Assembly (NCBI GenBank): GCA_018656855.1
Contig: JABHYP010000058.1
Coordinates: 1 to 7,904, forward strand
Reading direction: 5' to 3'
Length of the DNA stretch: 7,904 nt
From: Candidatus Latescibacterota bacterium
Lineage (GTDB): Bacteria > Latescibacterota > Latescibacteria > Latescibacterales > Latescibacteraceae
Made by a program: the position numbers and the translations under genes. Position 1 is the first letter of the stretch, and every line of letters starts with the position of its first letter. A model generated the notes under the pieces. It saw only the letters and a program-made list of their open reading frames with translations. It was not told the origin of the DNA and searched no databases. Below are positions 1 through 6,848 of the stretch, in pieces.

Positions 1-405
1 GTCGATATCGGCGCTGATACGGTTAATGACATCTTCGTTCCGGATCATTAATTCTGCATTGTTTCCGCCAAGAATAGGCGAATAGGCTAAACGCCGGGCC
101 AGGGTGACAGCCGACACCTGTTCGGGTTCCAATATTGGATGAACACTGTCGGGGAGATTCTCTAACCTCTTTATTAGGGCTTTTAACTCTCTTTGCAGGC
201 GTGAATGCCGCTCGATACGGCGTCTTGGCAGGCGGTTGCTACCAACCAGAAGATAGAGTATCAATCCCACCCAAGGAATGATAAAAATTACCAGCAGCCA
301 CGCCAAAGCAGAGTTGGGCCGGTGGTGGCGGGTAACCACCACCACCATGATCAGCCGGATAATCCAGTTGCTGATCATGAACATCAGCGACAATGAAAAC
401 ATCAT
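1..405 (-). CDS. cls: Cardiolipin synthase-like phospholipase D family protein, N-terminal part (truncated by window edge)
   Basis: An open frame runs from an ATG at 405-403 to base 1 without a stop, giving 135 codons of a protein that continues beyond the left edge. Residues about 3-25 and 31-55 form two hydrophobic membrane segments. The second contains PWVGLILYLLVGSNRLPRRR, which matches the PLDc_N domain that precedes the catalytic domains of bacterial cardiolipin synthases; full-length enzymes are about 480-510 residues. A basic, helical linker follows. The family joins two phosphatidylglycerol molecules into cardiolipin plus glycerol at the inner membrane. The catalytic HKD motifs would lie outside the window, so activity cannot be checked. 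Two adjacent ATGs (405 and 402) and an upstream in-frame GTG at 414 are possible starts, and none has a strong Shine-Dalgarno. An in-frame stop lies further upstream. Another PLDc_N membrane protein is the main alternative. Confidence 0.8.
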   Translation of the reverse strand, partial: MMFSLSLMFMISNWIIRLIMVVVVTRHHRPNSALAWLLVIFIIPWVGLILYLLVGSNRLPRRRIERHSRLQRELKALIKRLENLPDSVHPILEPEQVSAVTLARRLAYSPILGGNNAELMIRNEDVINRISADID

Positions 406-755
406 GCTATTCACATCCAGGTTTTTACGCTCGAAGGTTTGGCATAGTATATCAACATACCTTTATTCAATCTTATAAAATATTGTATAGGGCTCAAGTT
501 AAAAAAAGTGATTTTTAGTTTATAATATTATATGCTTATACAGTTAGCTCCGCAAGCCCCCTAAATCCCCCGGAGGGGACTTGCCAGCGCAGTTTTTGAG
601 AACTTAAGCCCCCCTTCGGGGGGTATGGGGGGCTGTATTTAATATAAATTCTTTTTTGCTGTTTTAACTGGATAGGCAAACAATATTATTCCAGAGTTTG
701 AAATAGATTAAAAGGATGTTTTATTTCCAATATTACTACTTTTCCTCCCGAGTTC
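406..755. other. Noncoding interval between cls-like gene and dehydratase
   Basis: These 350 bases hold no convincing gene. The part nearest 405 must contain the leftward promoter of the cls-like gene; TATACT on the minus strand (451-446) is a possible -10, but no good -35 was found at the right distance. The middle holds a C/G-rich inverted repeat (listed separately). The stretch 640-755, downstream of the dehydratase stop, is AT-rich, and I found no hairpin followed by a T-run that would clearly end that transcript. Confidence 0.6.
555..634. repeat. C/G-rich imperfect inverted repeat, MITE- or REP-like
   Basis: The left arm at 555-582 begins AGCCCCCTAAATCCCCC and ends GGGGACTT. The right arm at 606-634, read on the minus strand, begins AGCCCCCCATACCCCCC and ends GGGGGGCTT. 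The arms are therefore imperfect inverted copies about 28-29 bases long around a 23-base spacer. Each arm is itself partly self-complementary; for example CCCCCC-TTC-GGGGGG at 609-623 is a perfect small hairpin. No U-tract follows on either strand, which argues against an ordinary terminator. It looks like a dispersed intergenic repeat or nonautonomous element remnant. Copy number cannot be seen here. Confidence 0.6.
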
Positions 756-1988
756 TTACCAGTCAACCACAGATCCATCGTCCACGTCATACCTGGTCGG
801 ATATGGATTCGGTTCACCGACCTGTGCCATAAGTTTGTCTTCGTCAATCTCGATACCTAATCCCGGATCTTTTAAAAGCGGGCGATATCCACCTTCAACC
901 GGCGGCATCGGTTTTGCAAGAAGGTCTTCATATTCGTTATCACCGCGTTCCTGGATGAGGAAATTGGGGACTGCCGCATCGATCTGGAAGCTGGCTGCAA
1001 GTGAGCATGGCCCCTGAGGATTATGCGGTGCAATGGGAGTATAGTAAGCCTCGGCCATACCTGCAATGATTTTAAGCTCGGTTATTCCGCCTGCATAGCA
1101 TACATCAGGCTGGAGAATAGATGCTGCTCTCTTTTCAAGGATTTCCCTGAATCCCCATTTGGTGAAGATTCGCTCGCCGGTGGCAATAGGAATATGGGTT
1201 TTCCTCGCAAGCTCAGCCATAACATCAACATTCAAGCACTGGACAATTTCTTCAAAGAAGAAGGGTTGATATGGTTCAAGAGCTTTGATGAGCAGCATTG
1301 CTGTCTGGGGCTGAACGGCGCCGTGGAAATCAATACCAATATCAACATCAGGACCGTGTTTTTCACGTAGAGCTGCAAAATTCTCCACACATCTCTGGAT
1401 ATATCCTGGACTCTCGACATATTTATAGGCTCCACGTTTGCCGCCATCGGGGCCGGTTTTTAATGCGTTAACTCCTGTTTTGTCGCTTATTCTCCCATAC
1501 ACTCTAATCTTATCTCTGACAGGGCCGCCTAAGAGTTTATAAATCGGCACTCCAAGCGCTTTTCCTTTTATGTCCCAAAGAGCCTGGTCAATACCACTCA
1601 GAATGGCTGTCTTGATCGGACCTCCACGATAGAATGCTCCTCTATGAATAGCCTGCCAGTGATGAACTACATTGCGGGGATCCTTGCCGACAAGATAGTT
1701 TCCCACTTCTAATGCGCCCGCAGCACAGGCTTTGGCATCGTCTTTCAGCATTTCACCCCATCCGACAATACCGGCATCGGTGGAGACTTTGACAAATACC
1801 CAGGAGTTTTTAAGTACAAATGATTCTATCTTTGTGACTTTAATATTGTCATTAGGATCGACAAGTGCAGCATCACTTGGTTTTGTAGTAAATGCGGCGT
1901 CCATACCTAACAGGGCGCCGGAACCAAACAGGCCTCGAAACAAGGTTCGGCGTGAGATGTGTTTTTTGGTGGTTGATGAGTTTTTCAT
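756..1988 (-). CDS. D-galactonate dehydratase-like enolase superfamily enzyme (mandelate racemase/muconate lactonizing family) with Tat-type leader
   Basis: 410 residues. Residues 50-410 resemble E. coli D-galactonate dehydratase (DgoD), which converts D-galactonate to 2-keto-3-deoxy-galactonate plus water. Matching landmarks are VGWGE (75-79), FYRGGPI (119-125), GIDQALWDIKGK (132-143) and GITELKIIAGMAEAY (301-315). The Mg2+ ligands align as D220, E246 and E272 (GER motif) and the catalytic histidines as H222 and H322; spacing between the three ligands and the last histidine equals that of DgoD (26, 26 and 50 residues). Residues 1-40 are absent from E. coli DgoD and hold SRRTLF (12-17) followed by a short apolar stretch, which suggests Tat export; the hydrophobic core is weak. 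A Pro that follows the EE pair in DgoD is Ile here. The start has a strong Shine-Dalgarno (AAGGAG, 9 bases upstream). The gene is divergent from a sugar-type symporter. Related acid-sugar dehydratases share these residues, so the exact substrate is not certain. Confidence 0.88.
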   Translation of the reverse strand: MKNSSTTKKHISRRTLFRGLFGSGALLGMDAAFTTKPSDAALVDPNDNIKVTKIESFVLKNSWVFVKVSTDAGIVGWGEMLKDDAKACAAGALEVGNYLVGKDPRNVVHHWQAIHRGAFYRGGPIKTAILSGIDQALWDIKGKALGVPIYKLLGGPVRDKIRVYGRISDKTGVNALKTGPDGGKRGAYKYVESPGYIQRCVENFAALREKHGPDVDIGIDFHGAVQPQTAMLLIKALEPYQPFFFEEIVQCLNVDVMAELARKTHIPIATGERIFTKWGFREILEKRAASILQPDVCYAGGITELKIIAGMAEAYYTPIAPHNPQGPCSLAASFQIDAAVPNFLIQERGDNEYEDLLAKPMPPVEGGYRPLLKDPGLGIEIDEDKLMAQVGEPNPYPTRYDVDDGSVVDW

Positions 1989-2200
1989 GTTTTTCTTCTC
2001 CTTAAATAACGGGTGAATTATTATGTAAAGATATGAATTGCACTTTTAAACTCAGTGGTGCCGGTTTGTATGAGCATGATTAATCACCCCCCTGCTGTCA
2101 TGTATAATATAAATATACATATTTCTATGACTACAGAAATAAAGTATACTTGCATTTGTTGATTGATACCATATAATATATAAACTTGGAGAGCGAATAA
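1989..2200. promoter_or_regulatory. Divergent intergenic control region with two palindromes
   Basis: This 212-base region separates the leftward dehydratase from the rightward symporter and must hold signals for both. It contains a perfect 10-base palindrome, TGATTAATCA (2077-2086), and an imperfect 19-base palindrome, TGTATA-N7-TATACA (2101-2119), in which seven of nine base pairs match. Both lie upstream of the symporter promoter and could be operators. For the dehydratase, CATAAT on the minus strand about 38 bases before the start codon is a weak -10 candidate, without a good -35. No regulator gene lies in the window. AT-rich sequence yields palindromes by chance, so the operator role is a guess. 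Confidence 0.4.
2150..2177 (+). promoter_or_regulatory. Candidate sigma-70-type promoter of the symporter
   Basis: TTGCAT (2150-2155) and a perfect TATAAT (2172-2177) are separated by 16 bases. Transcription would begin near 2184, leaving a very short leader that still contains the ribosome binding site GGAGAG (2188-2193), seven bases before the ATG at 2201. The short leader and AT-rich surroundings keep confidence moderate. Confidence 0.4.
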
Positions 2201-3820
2201 ATGGATATTAATTTATACGATTATATTATTCTTTTTGCCTACTTCATAGTGCTTCTCAGTGTTGGATTTATCAAGGGCAAAGGAAAGCGCGCCAGCTCGG
2301 AAGAATATTTCATCTCGAAGGGCACTCTTCCCTGGTGGGTGATAGCGGCTGCGTTCGTGACGACAGGCATGAATACCGAACAGTTGATAGGCCAGAACGG
2401 CATGGGTTATACCATCGGCCTCACCATGGTAAACTGGTACATAATAGCCCTGTTCGTGTATACTGCGTTAATTTTTGTTTTCCTTCCCATTTATATGCGT
2501 AACGGCATTGTCACAATGCCCGAGTTTTTAGGAAGGCGGTATAATGCGGCATGTCGGAACGTATTCAGCGTTCTTCTCATTGTGAGTTACGTACTGTTGA
2601 ATCTCGCTGTTGTTTTCTATGGCGGCGCTAAGCTTCTCGAAGTGGTAATGGGGCTTAATATCTGGTACGGCGTTATCCTTCTCGGTGTTGTCGCCGGGAT
2701 TTATACAATGTACGGGGGTATGGCATCGGCATCATACGCTGCGGTTTTCCAGTTTGCACTTATATTCATATCGGGATTCGTGATTTTTTTCCTGGGATAT
2801 ATTCGTCTGCCCAACGGCTGGAGCGATGTGGTTGCAAATGCTCCCGGAGGGTTTCATCTAATGCAGCCGATGGATTATCCGGTAATTCCATGGCATGCGA
2901 TACCACTGACCATGCTGGGTCTCCACCTTTACTATTCCTGTGTGAACCAGGCTCTTGTCCAGAGAAGTTTCGGCGCAAAGACGGAGTGGGACGCACGTAT
3001 GGCAATTATCGTCTCAGGATTTTTCGTTCTGCTGAGACCCTTCGTCGAAATCCTTCCCGGTATGATCTGCAGGGCGCTCGGAACATTCGACCCGCGGTTC
3101 AATCTTGACAACCAACCGATTGATAACGTTTTCCCCCTGCTGATAAGGGAACTTATACCAGCCGGATTCAGAGGGCTAATTCTTGTCGGTATTCTCTCAT
3201 CTGTTATGTCGACAATCTCGGCTTTTTTGAATTCAATCTCGACACTGTTTACACTCGATGTCTATAAAAAGTGGATAAATAAGGACGCCGGAGAGAAAGA
3301 ACTGGTGCGGATCGGGACTATCGTTACCTTGTTTCTTATGTTTTTCAGTGTTCTCTATTCTCCGTTTGTCGGAATAATCGGGGGTGGAATTTTCAATTAT
3401 TTCCAGATGCTTGCGTCTTATCTGGCAGTACCCATTGCGACAGTTTTTCTTGTCGGTATATTGTGGAAACGGGCAACACCCGCCTCGGCTCTAACCATAA
3501 TGATTTCCGGTATACCGCTTGGTATATTTATCTCATGGCTCATGCCACGGGTATTTGCTGAATCTACGGTTAACCGGTTCAGCCTTGATAATTTTTTTGT
3601 GTCCAGCGGTATATCACAGGCAGTGTGCGTTGCTATCATGGTTATGGTGAGCTTCTTTACAACTCCCAAACCCATTGAAGAAATATCTTCGCTGTTGTTT
3701 TCAAAGGAAAAGGTTTTTCTTCCGAAAAATGAGCCGAAGCGGCCGGTTTTGCAGTCGATATGGTTTTGGTGGTGTATATTTGCCGCGGTGTATGTTTTAC
3801 TTTATATAAAATTGTGGTAG
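2201..3820 (+). CDS. Sodium:solute symporter (SSS family, vSGLT-like)
   Basis: 539 residues with about 14 hydrophobic segments (roughly 7-24, 45-65, 76-98, 122-146, 155-172, 177-200, 231-252, 268-290, 320-346, 372-392, 402-421, 427-448, 468-486, 518-536), as in Vibrio SGLT. It should import a sugar or related solute with Na+ across the cytoplasmic membrane. Family landmarks are EEYFISKG (34-41), TEQLIGQNGMGY (59-70), IVTMPEFLGRRY (103-114), YGGM (171-174), NQALVQRSFGAK (249-260) and ISTLFTLDVYKKW (346-358). The Na2-site hydroxyls of PutP and vSGLT align with S337 and T338 in VMST, and M57 aligns with PutP Met56. Q402 may align with the vSGLT sugar-contacting Gln428. The Thr-Asp pair common after the YGG motif is replaced by small residues (179-181). 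The start is supported by GGAGAG at good spacing. Divergence from a galactonate-dehydratase-like gene suggests a sugar or sugar-acid substrate, but this cannot be read from sequence alone. Confidence 0.92.
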   Translation: MDINLYDYIILFAYFIVLLSVGFIKGKGKRASSEEYFISKGTLPWWVIAAAFVTTGMNTEQLIGQNGMGYTIGLTMVNWYIIALFVYTALIFVFLPIYMRNGIVTMPEFLGRRYNAACRNVFSVLLIVSYVLLNLAVVFYGGAKLLEVVMGLNIWYGVILLGVVAGIYTMYGGMASASYAAVFQFALIFISGFVIFFLGYIRLPNGWSDVVANAPGGFHLMQPMDYPVIPWHAIPLTMLGLHLYYSCVNQALVQRSFGAKTEWDARMAIIVSGFFVLLRPFVEILPGMICRALGTFDPRFNLDNQPIDNVFPLLIRELIPAGFRGLILVGILSSVMSTISAFLNSISTLFTLDVYKKWINKDAGEKELVRIGTIVTLFLMFFSVLYSPFVGIIGGGIFNYFQMLASYLAVPIATVFLVGILWKRATPASALTIMISGIPLGIFISWLMPRVFAESTVNRFSLDNFFVSSGISQAVCVAIMVMVSFFTTPKPIEEISSLLFSKEKVFLPKNEPKRPVLQSIWFWWCIFAAVYVLLYIKLW

Positions 3821-3850
3821 AATTCAGAACGAAACTACTAAATATCGATA

Positions 3851-3901
3851 GTCAGGAGGATGATTTTTTTCATTCTGACTCCCGACTCCTGTATTCTGAC
3901 T
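3851..3901. repeat. Short direct and inverted repeats in the convergent gap
   Basis: In the 91-base gap between converging genes, ATTCTGACT occurs at 3872-3880 and 3893-3901, and GACTC occurs at 3877-3881 and 3884-3888. CAGGAG (3853-3858) is complementary to CTCCTG (3886-3891). GTCAG/CTGAC (3851-3855, 3875-3879) with ATGA/TCAT (3860-3863, 3870-3873) forms a weak alternative hairpin whose loop is all T. It may contribute to ending transcription or be a worn dispersed repeat. It is not a convincing intrinsic terminator. Confidence 0.4.
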
Positions 3902-3911
3902 TCTTAAATTA

Positions 3912-4898
3912 CTATACCTCTTCCCAACCGCCGGATTTCTCCGATTTGAAGAAAGCATCCATGACATTGAGATTATTTACAGCGTCCTCAGGAGGGGTCG
4001 GAGCAGGGCCATCGCTTCTCACCGCTTCCGAAAACCTCTCGAACTGAAGTTTATACTGGTCTTCTGGGCCCAGGAGAAGTTTTCTCGATCCGACACTGTT
4101 CGTTACGGTTATCTCGGCCGGAACATCGGTATAGGTGTTAAACGGGATATGTATATGGATTCTTCCGCCGGAACCTATAATATCCACCTTCTGGTATGGA
4201 TATGACTGTGTGCCGACAGTAAATGTGGAATGCCCGTCGCCAAAATCCATAATGCCAGAGGAAAGAATGTCGGTTTTGAACGCGGGCGACCGGTTAATCA
4301 GGCTCACAACACGTTTGGGTTCTCTTCCGAAAAGATAACGTGCAGTTGAAATGGCGTAACATCCGATATCCAGGACAGCGCCACCGCCCGTTTCGAGGAT
4401 GTTCCTGATGTTTTTGGGATCGGTATTATTGTAGCTGAAAAATGTCTGTACAGCCCTGAGGCTCCCGATATTTTCGGTGCTTATAAGTTCCTTCGCCCTT
4501 ATCCACTGCGGGTGAAAGCGGTACATGAAGGCTTCCATTAGGAGGACGCCCTTTTTCCGTGCGTATTCGAGAGCTTCCTGTGCTTCACCGCCATTCAAGC
4601 CGAGCGGTTTTTCGCAGAGAATGTGTTTTCCCGCATCTGCGGCCTTTTTTATCCACTCAAGGTGAATGTTGTTGGGTAGCGGAATATACACTGCTTCTAT
4701 TGATTTGTCTGCGAGAAGTTCCTCATACGAGGAGAAACTGCGGGGAATACCGTATTGCCGGGATATCTGCTTCGCTTTTTCGGGATTCCGCGATGCAACA
4801 GCATACAGTTCCATCAATTCCGACTTTTGCATCGGCAGAATAACCGCCTTGATAAAAATTTTTGCAGCGCCGACAATTCCCCATCGTACAGGTTTCAT
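3912..4898 (-). CDS. Gfo/Idh/MocA family NAD(P)-dependent oxidoreductase
   Basis: 328 residues, the usual length for the family. Residues 1-120 form a Rossmann fold with the dinucleotide motif GIVGAA (7-12), the VASRNPEKA segment after strand 2 (34-42), and CEKPL (95-99), whose Lys97 is the conserved catalytic lysine. EAFMYRFHPQ (122-131) and GGGAVLDIGCYA (171-182) lead into the C-terminal substrate domain. D177 and Y181 fit the subgroup in which Tyr takes the place of the catalytic His, as in dimeric dihydrodiol dehydrogenase and D-xylose dehydrogenase-like enzymes. It probably oxidises or reduces a sugar, polyol or cyclic alcohol in the cytoplasm. No signal peptide is visible, unlike the gene upstream. 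GGAGAG lies six bases before the ATG. It is 40 bases downstream of the C_GCAxxG_C_C gene and probably co-transcribed. The specific substrate is unknown. Confidence 0.9.
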   Translation of the reverse strand: MKPVRWGIVGAAKIFIKAVILPMQKSELMELYAVASRNPEKAKQISRQYGIPRSFSSYEELLADKSIEAVYIPLPNNIHLEWIKKAADAGKHILCEKPLGLNGGEAQEALEYARKKGVLLMEAFMYRFHPQWIRAKELISTENIGSLRAVQTFFSYNNTDPKNIRNILETGGGAVLDIGCYAISTARYLFGREPKRVVSLINRSPAFKTDILSSGIMDFGDGHSTFTVGTQSYPYQKVDIIGSGGRIHIHIPFNTYTDVPAEITVTNSVGSRKLLLGPEDQYKLQFERFSEAVRSDGPAPTPPEDAVNNLNVMDAFFKSEKSGGWEEV

Positions 4899-4938
4899 TT
4901 TTTTCTCTCCGTGAAGTTAATTTTTCTTTCAAATGTTT

Positions 4939-5547
4939 TCAGGTATAGTTTGTAAACTGTTTTAAAAGTATCTCAGCGGTCCATTTAACCGCAAGCCCGA
5001 CTACTTCCGGACAGTCGGCATCCATTGATTCCCGAACCTCACTGCAGAGAACTCCGCCGTGTTCCTGTTCGAACTTTGTGTGAAGTTTCAGGATCAGCTC
5101 ATGAGACAGGGACGTATCTCCGTAGGTATCGGTCCCGCACAGCTCCCCGATAACCATGCCGCAACCGGTAAACGCCCCGCAGTTTGCTTTTTTAGTCGGA
5201 GTTGCACCACCGTCAAGGCAACTGGCTCCTCTCAGTATACTTTTATTTTCCGGGATAAAGTCAATGGAATCCTGCAATGCGCCGACACTACACCGTGCAC
5301 ATCCGCCATGATTTTTTTCATACATATAACCAAGGTCATACGATTTATTGATTATTTCTTCTCCACCGCCGCCTATGTCAAAACGATCATTTCTATCCAG
5401 GATTTTATTTTTTTTCATCTTTTTTGAAGCTCCTTCAACTTCTTTCATGAATAAGCCGGACAGTCCTGCGACCGCCGCTGTATATATAAATTTACGTCTG
5501 AACTTAAAGATCTTTTTTTCTATATGTACCTCATCTGTTCTTTCCAT
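4939..5547 (-). CDS. C_GCAxxG_C_C family (putative redox-active) protein with Tat-type leader
   Basis: 202 residues. FRRKFI (16-21) followed by an apolar run to about 33 looks like a twin-arginine signal, although the n-region is long for one. The rest fits the C_GCAxxG_C_C family: CARCSVGALQDSIDF (83-97), C110, then CGAFTGCG (123-130), KFEQEHGGVLC (158-168), and C179 followed by VVGLAVKWTAEIL (182-194). The mature part has eight cysteines (83, 86, 110, 123, 129, 137, 168, 179). Family members are predicted to be redox-active and perhaps metal-binding, but no reaction is established. If exported folded, as Tat implies, a cofactor loaded in the cytoplasm is plausible (inference). The conserved Gly before the core Cys is Asn here (N122). 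An AAAGG-type ribosome binding site precedes the ATG. The gene lies 40 bases upstream of the Gfo/Idh/MocA gene and 104 bases downstream of the aminotransferase. Confidence 0.8.
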   Translation of the reverse strand: MERTDEVHIEKKIFKFRRKFIYTAAVAGLSGLFMKEVEGASKKMKKNKILDRNDRFDIGGGGEEIINKSYDLGYMYEKNHGGCARCSVGALQDSIDFIPENKSILRGASCLDGGATPTKKANCGAFTGCGMVIGELCGTDTYGDTSLSHELILKLHTKFEQEHGGVLCSEVRESMDADCPEVVGLAVKWTAEILLKQFTNYT

Positions 5548-5651
5548 ATTATCCGCCTTTCGTATAACTTGTCACGGCCTGTTAATTATCCTGTTGAGCA
5601 TCATTGATCAGTTTTTCAACCTCGGCAATACCTTCTAATACCAATACTTTT

Positions 5652-6848
5652 TTACCCTGTGCTATTTATTACCTTAATCATCGTATCAATACTTTTTCCG
5701 GTAAGATACGGATGTGCGGGCAGTGTCAGCAGGCGCGGGGCGATATATGCCGCCTCCGGAAACGGTTCAGGCTCGAGTTCATATCCCAGCCAGTCGTAGA
5801 TATGGTGTATCGGCTGTTCGTACATACGTCCGGTATCGATACCTTTTTTAAAAAGCTTTTTCTCGGTTTCCTCCAACCGGGCGGGATCATGAAATACCAC
5901 CGGCACATGATTAAATACCGGTTCCGCTCCAGTAATTATCCGTGGAAGAATGATACCATCATCGTCCTGAATACCCTCCATTATCGTACATCCGTTACTG
6001 ATCCGGTCTGCATTCCATTGCGCAAGATTAGTCAGAAGCGCTTTGCCGACCCCAGCCATGAATCCGTTATAAACCGACGGGTGGAATTTTTCATGTACCG
6101 AAGTGGATTTGAAACGGGCAATAGAAAAATAAAACGCCCCATAGAACCACGGTCTCATTGCGAATGAAAATGCCGTCAAAACCGCCGGAACACTGAGGCG
6201 GTAAAAAAGTTCACGCGGGGGAAGCGTTTGAACAATCGCTCTTACTTTCTCGGCAAGTACATCATTGTCCGTAACCACGATCCCTCCGTGAAAAGTGGAA
6301 ATGTTCTTACCCTTACACAGGCTGAAAATGCCGGCATCTCCGATCGATCCGACACGTTTGTTATGCAGTTTTGCCCCCGGAGCCTGACAGGCGTCCTCAA
6401 GCACAAACACATCGTGCTTCTTTCCTGCTTCGAGCGCTTTCTCAAGAGTACATGGAAAACCGAACATGTGAACCGGAATAATGGCCAGCGTTTTCTCTGT
6501 AACCACCGAGTCCATGGATTCAGGATCCATATTGAGCGTGTATCTTTCCACATCGCAGAGAACCGTTTTCAAACCCGCACTGTTAAAGGCAAGTGTGAGT
6601 GTCGGCACAGTATAAGCAGGAAGCACTACCTCATCCCGTTCGGGTCTTAGTTCTTTCATGGCGAGGAGCAGCACGTACAGAGCGGTCGTTCCGTTTCCCA
6701 CTGCAATCGCATGTTTACTTTCGTTGAATTCGGCAAACGAACTTTCGAATGCCTCTATCTCTCCCCTGCCCAGAACACCCCTTATGCCGGGAAATAAATG
6801 GTGGAGCTTCAAAGGCACCGCTGTGGACGGTTGTTTGCTTATTATCAT
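5652..6848 (-). CDS. DegT/DnrJ/EryC1/StrS family PLP-dependent aminotransferase
   Basis: 398 residues, a typical length. The fold-type I PLP features are in order: GNGTTAL (51-57, phosphate contact), VVLPAYTVPT (74-83), IPVHMFG (124-130), EDACQAPGA (151-159) with D152 binding the pyridine nitrogen and Q155, and SLCKGKN (176-182) with K181 as the Schiff-base lysine. Family members transfer an amino group to a keto-sugar nucleotide or related ketone; some act as dehydratases. The acceptor is unknown here. Two oddities stand out. Residues 213-246 are strongly hydrophobic and aromatic (PAVLTAFSFAMRPWFYGAFY lies inside), which suggests membrane contact, and the usual GEGG turn reads FHGG (186-189). 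The start codon overlaps the methyltransferase stop (ATGA, 6845-6848), and GGGAGAG lies six bases upstream inside that gene, so the two are translationally coupled. Confidence 0.88.
   Translation of the reverse strand: MIISKQPSTAVPLKLHHLFPGIRGVLGRGEIEAFESSFAEFNESKHAIAVGNGTTALYVLLLAMKELRPERDEVVLPAYTVPTLTLAFNSAGLKTVLCDVERYTLNMDPESMDSVVTEKTLAIIPVHMFGFPCTLEKALEAGKKHDVFVLEDACQAPGAKLHNKRVGSIGDAGIFSLCKGKNISTFHGGIVVTDNDVLAEKVRAIVQTLPPRELFYRLSVPAVLTAFSFAMRPWFYGAFYFSIARFKSTSVHEKFHPSVYNGFMAGVGKALLTNLAQWNADRISNGCTIMEGIQDDDGIILPRIITGAEPVFNHVPVVFHDPARLEETEKKLFKKGIDTGRMYEQPIHHIYDWLGYELEPEPFPEAAYIAPRLLTLPAHPYLTGKSIDTMIKVINSTG

Noticed and set aside
205..478. Two short plus-strand reading frames (63 and 66 codons)
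   Set aside because: They lie mostly antisense to the cls-like gene, have low-complexity His/Gln-rich or AT-rich composition and resemble no family.
609..623. C6-TTC-G6 hairpin as a rho-independent terminator
   Set aside because: No T-run follows on either strand; it is better explained as part of the larger inverted repeat.
1023..1370. 115-codon plus-strand reading frame
   Set aside because: It lies wholly antisense to the dehydratase, which has intact catalytic motifs; it is a shadow frame.
2144..2149. GTATAC palindrome as a third operator
   Set aside because: Six bases in AT-rich DNA are expected by chance, and it gives no added support.
3851..3879. T-loop hairpin as the shared terminator of the converging genes
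   Set aside because: The stem is short and interrupted, and the T-run lies in the loop instead of after the stem.
3872..3901. CRISPR-like direct repeat
   Set aside because: There are only two 9-base copies with a 21-base period, no spacer structure and no cas genes.
5604..6167. 187-codon plus-strand reading frame
   Set aside because: It is antisense to the aminotransferase, including its conserved C-terminal half, and has no recognisable domain.
6228..6650. 140-codon plus-strand reading frame
   Set aside because: It is antisense to the part of the aminotransferase that encodes the PLP-binding motifs; a by-product of codon use.
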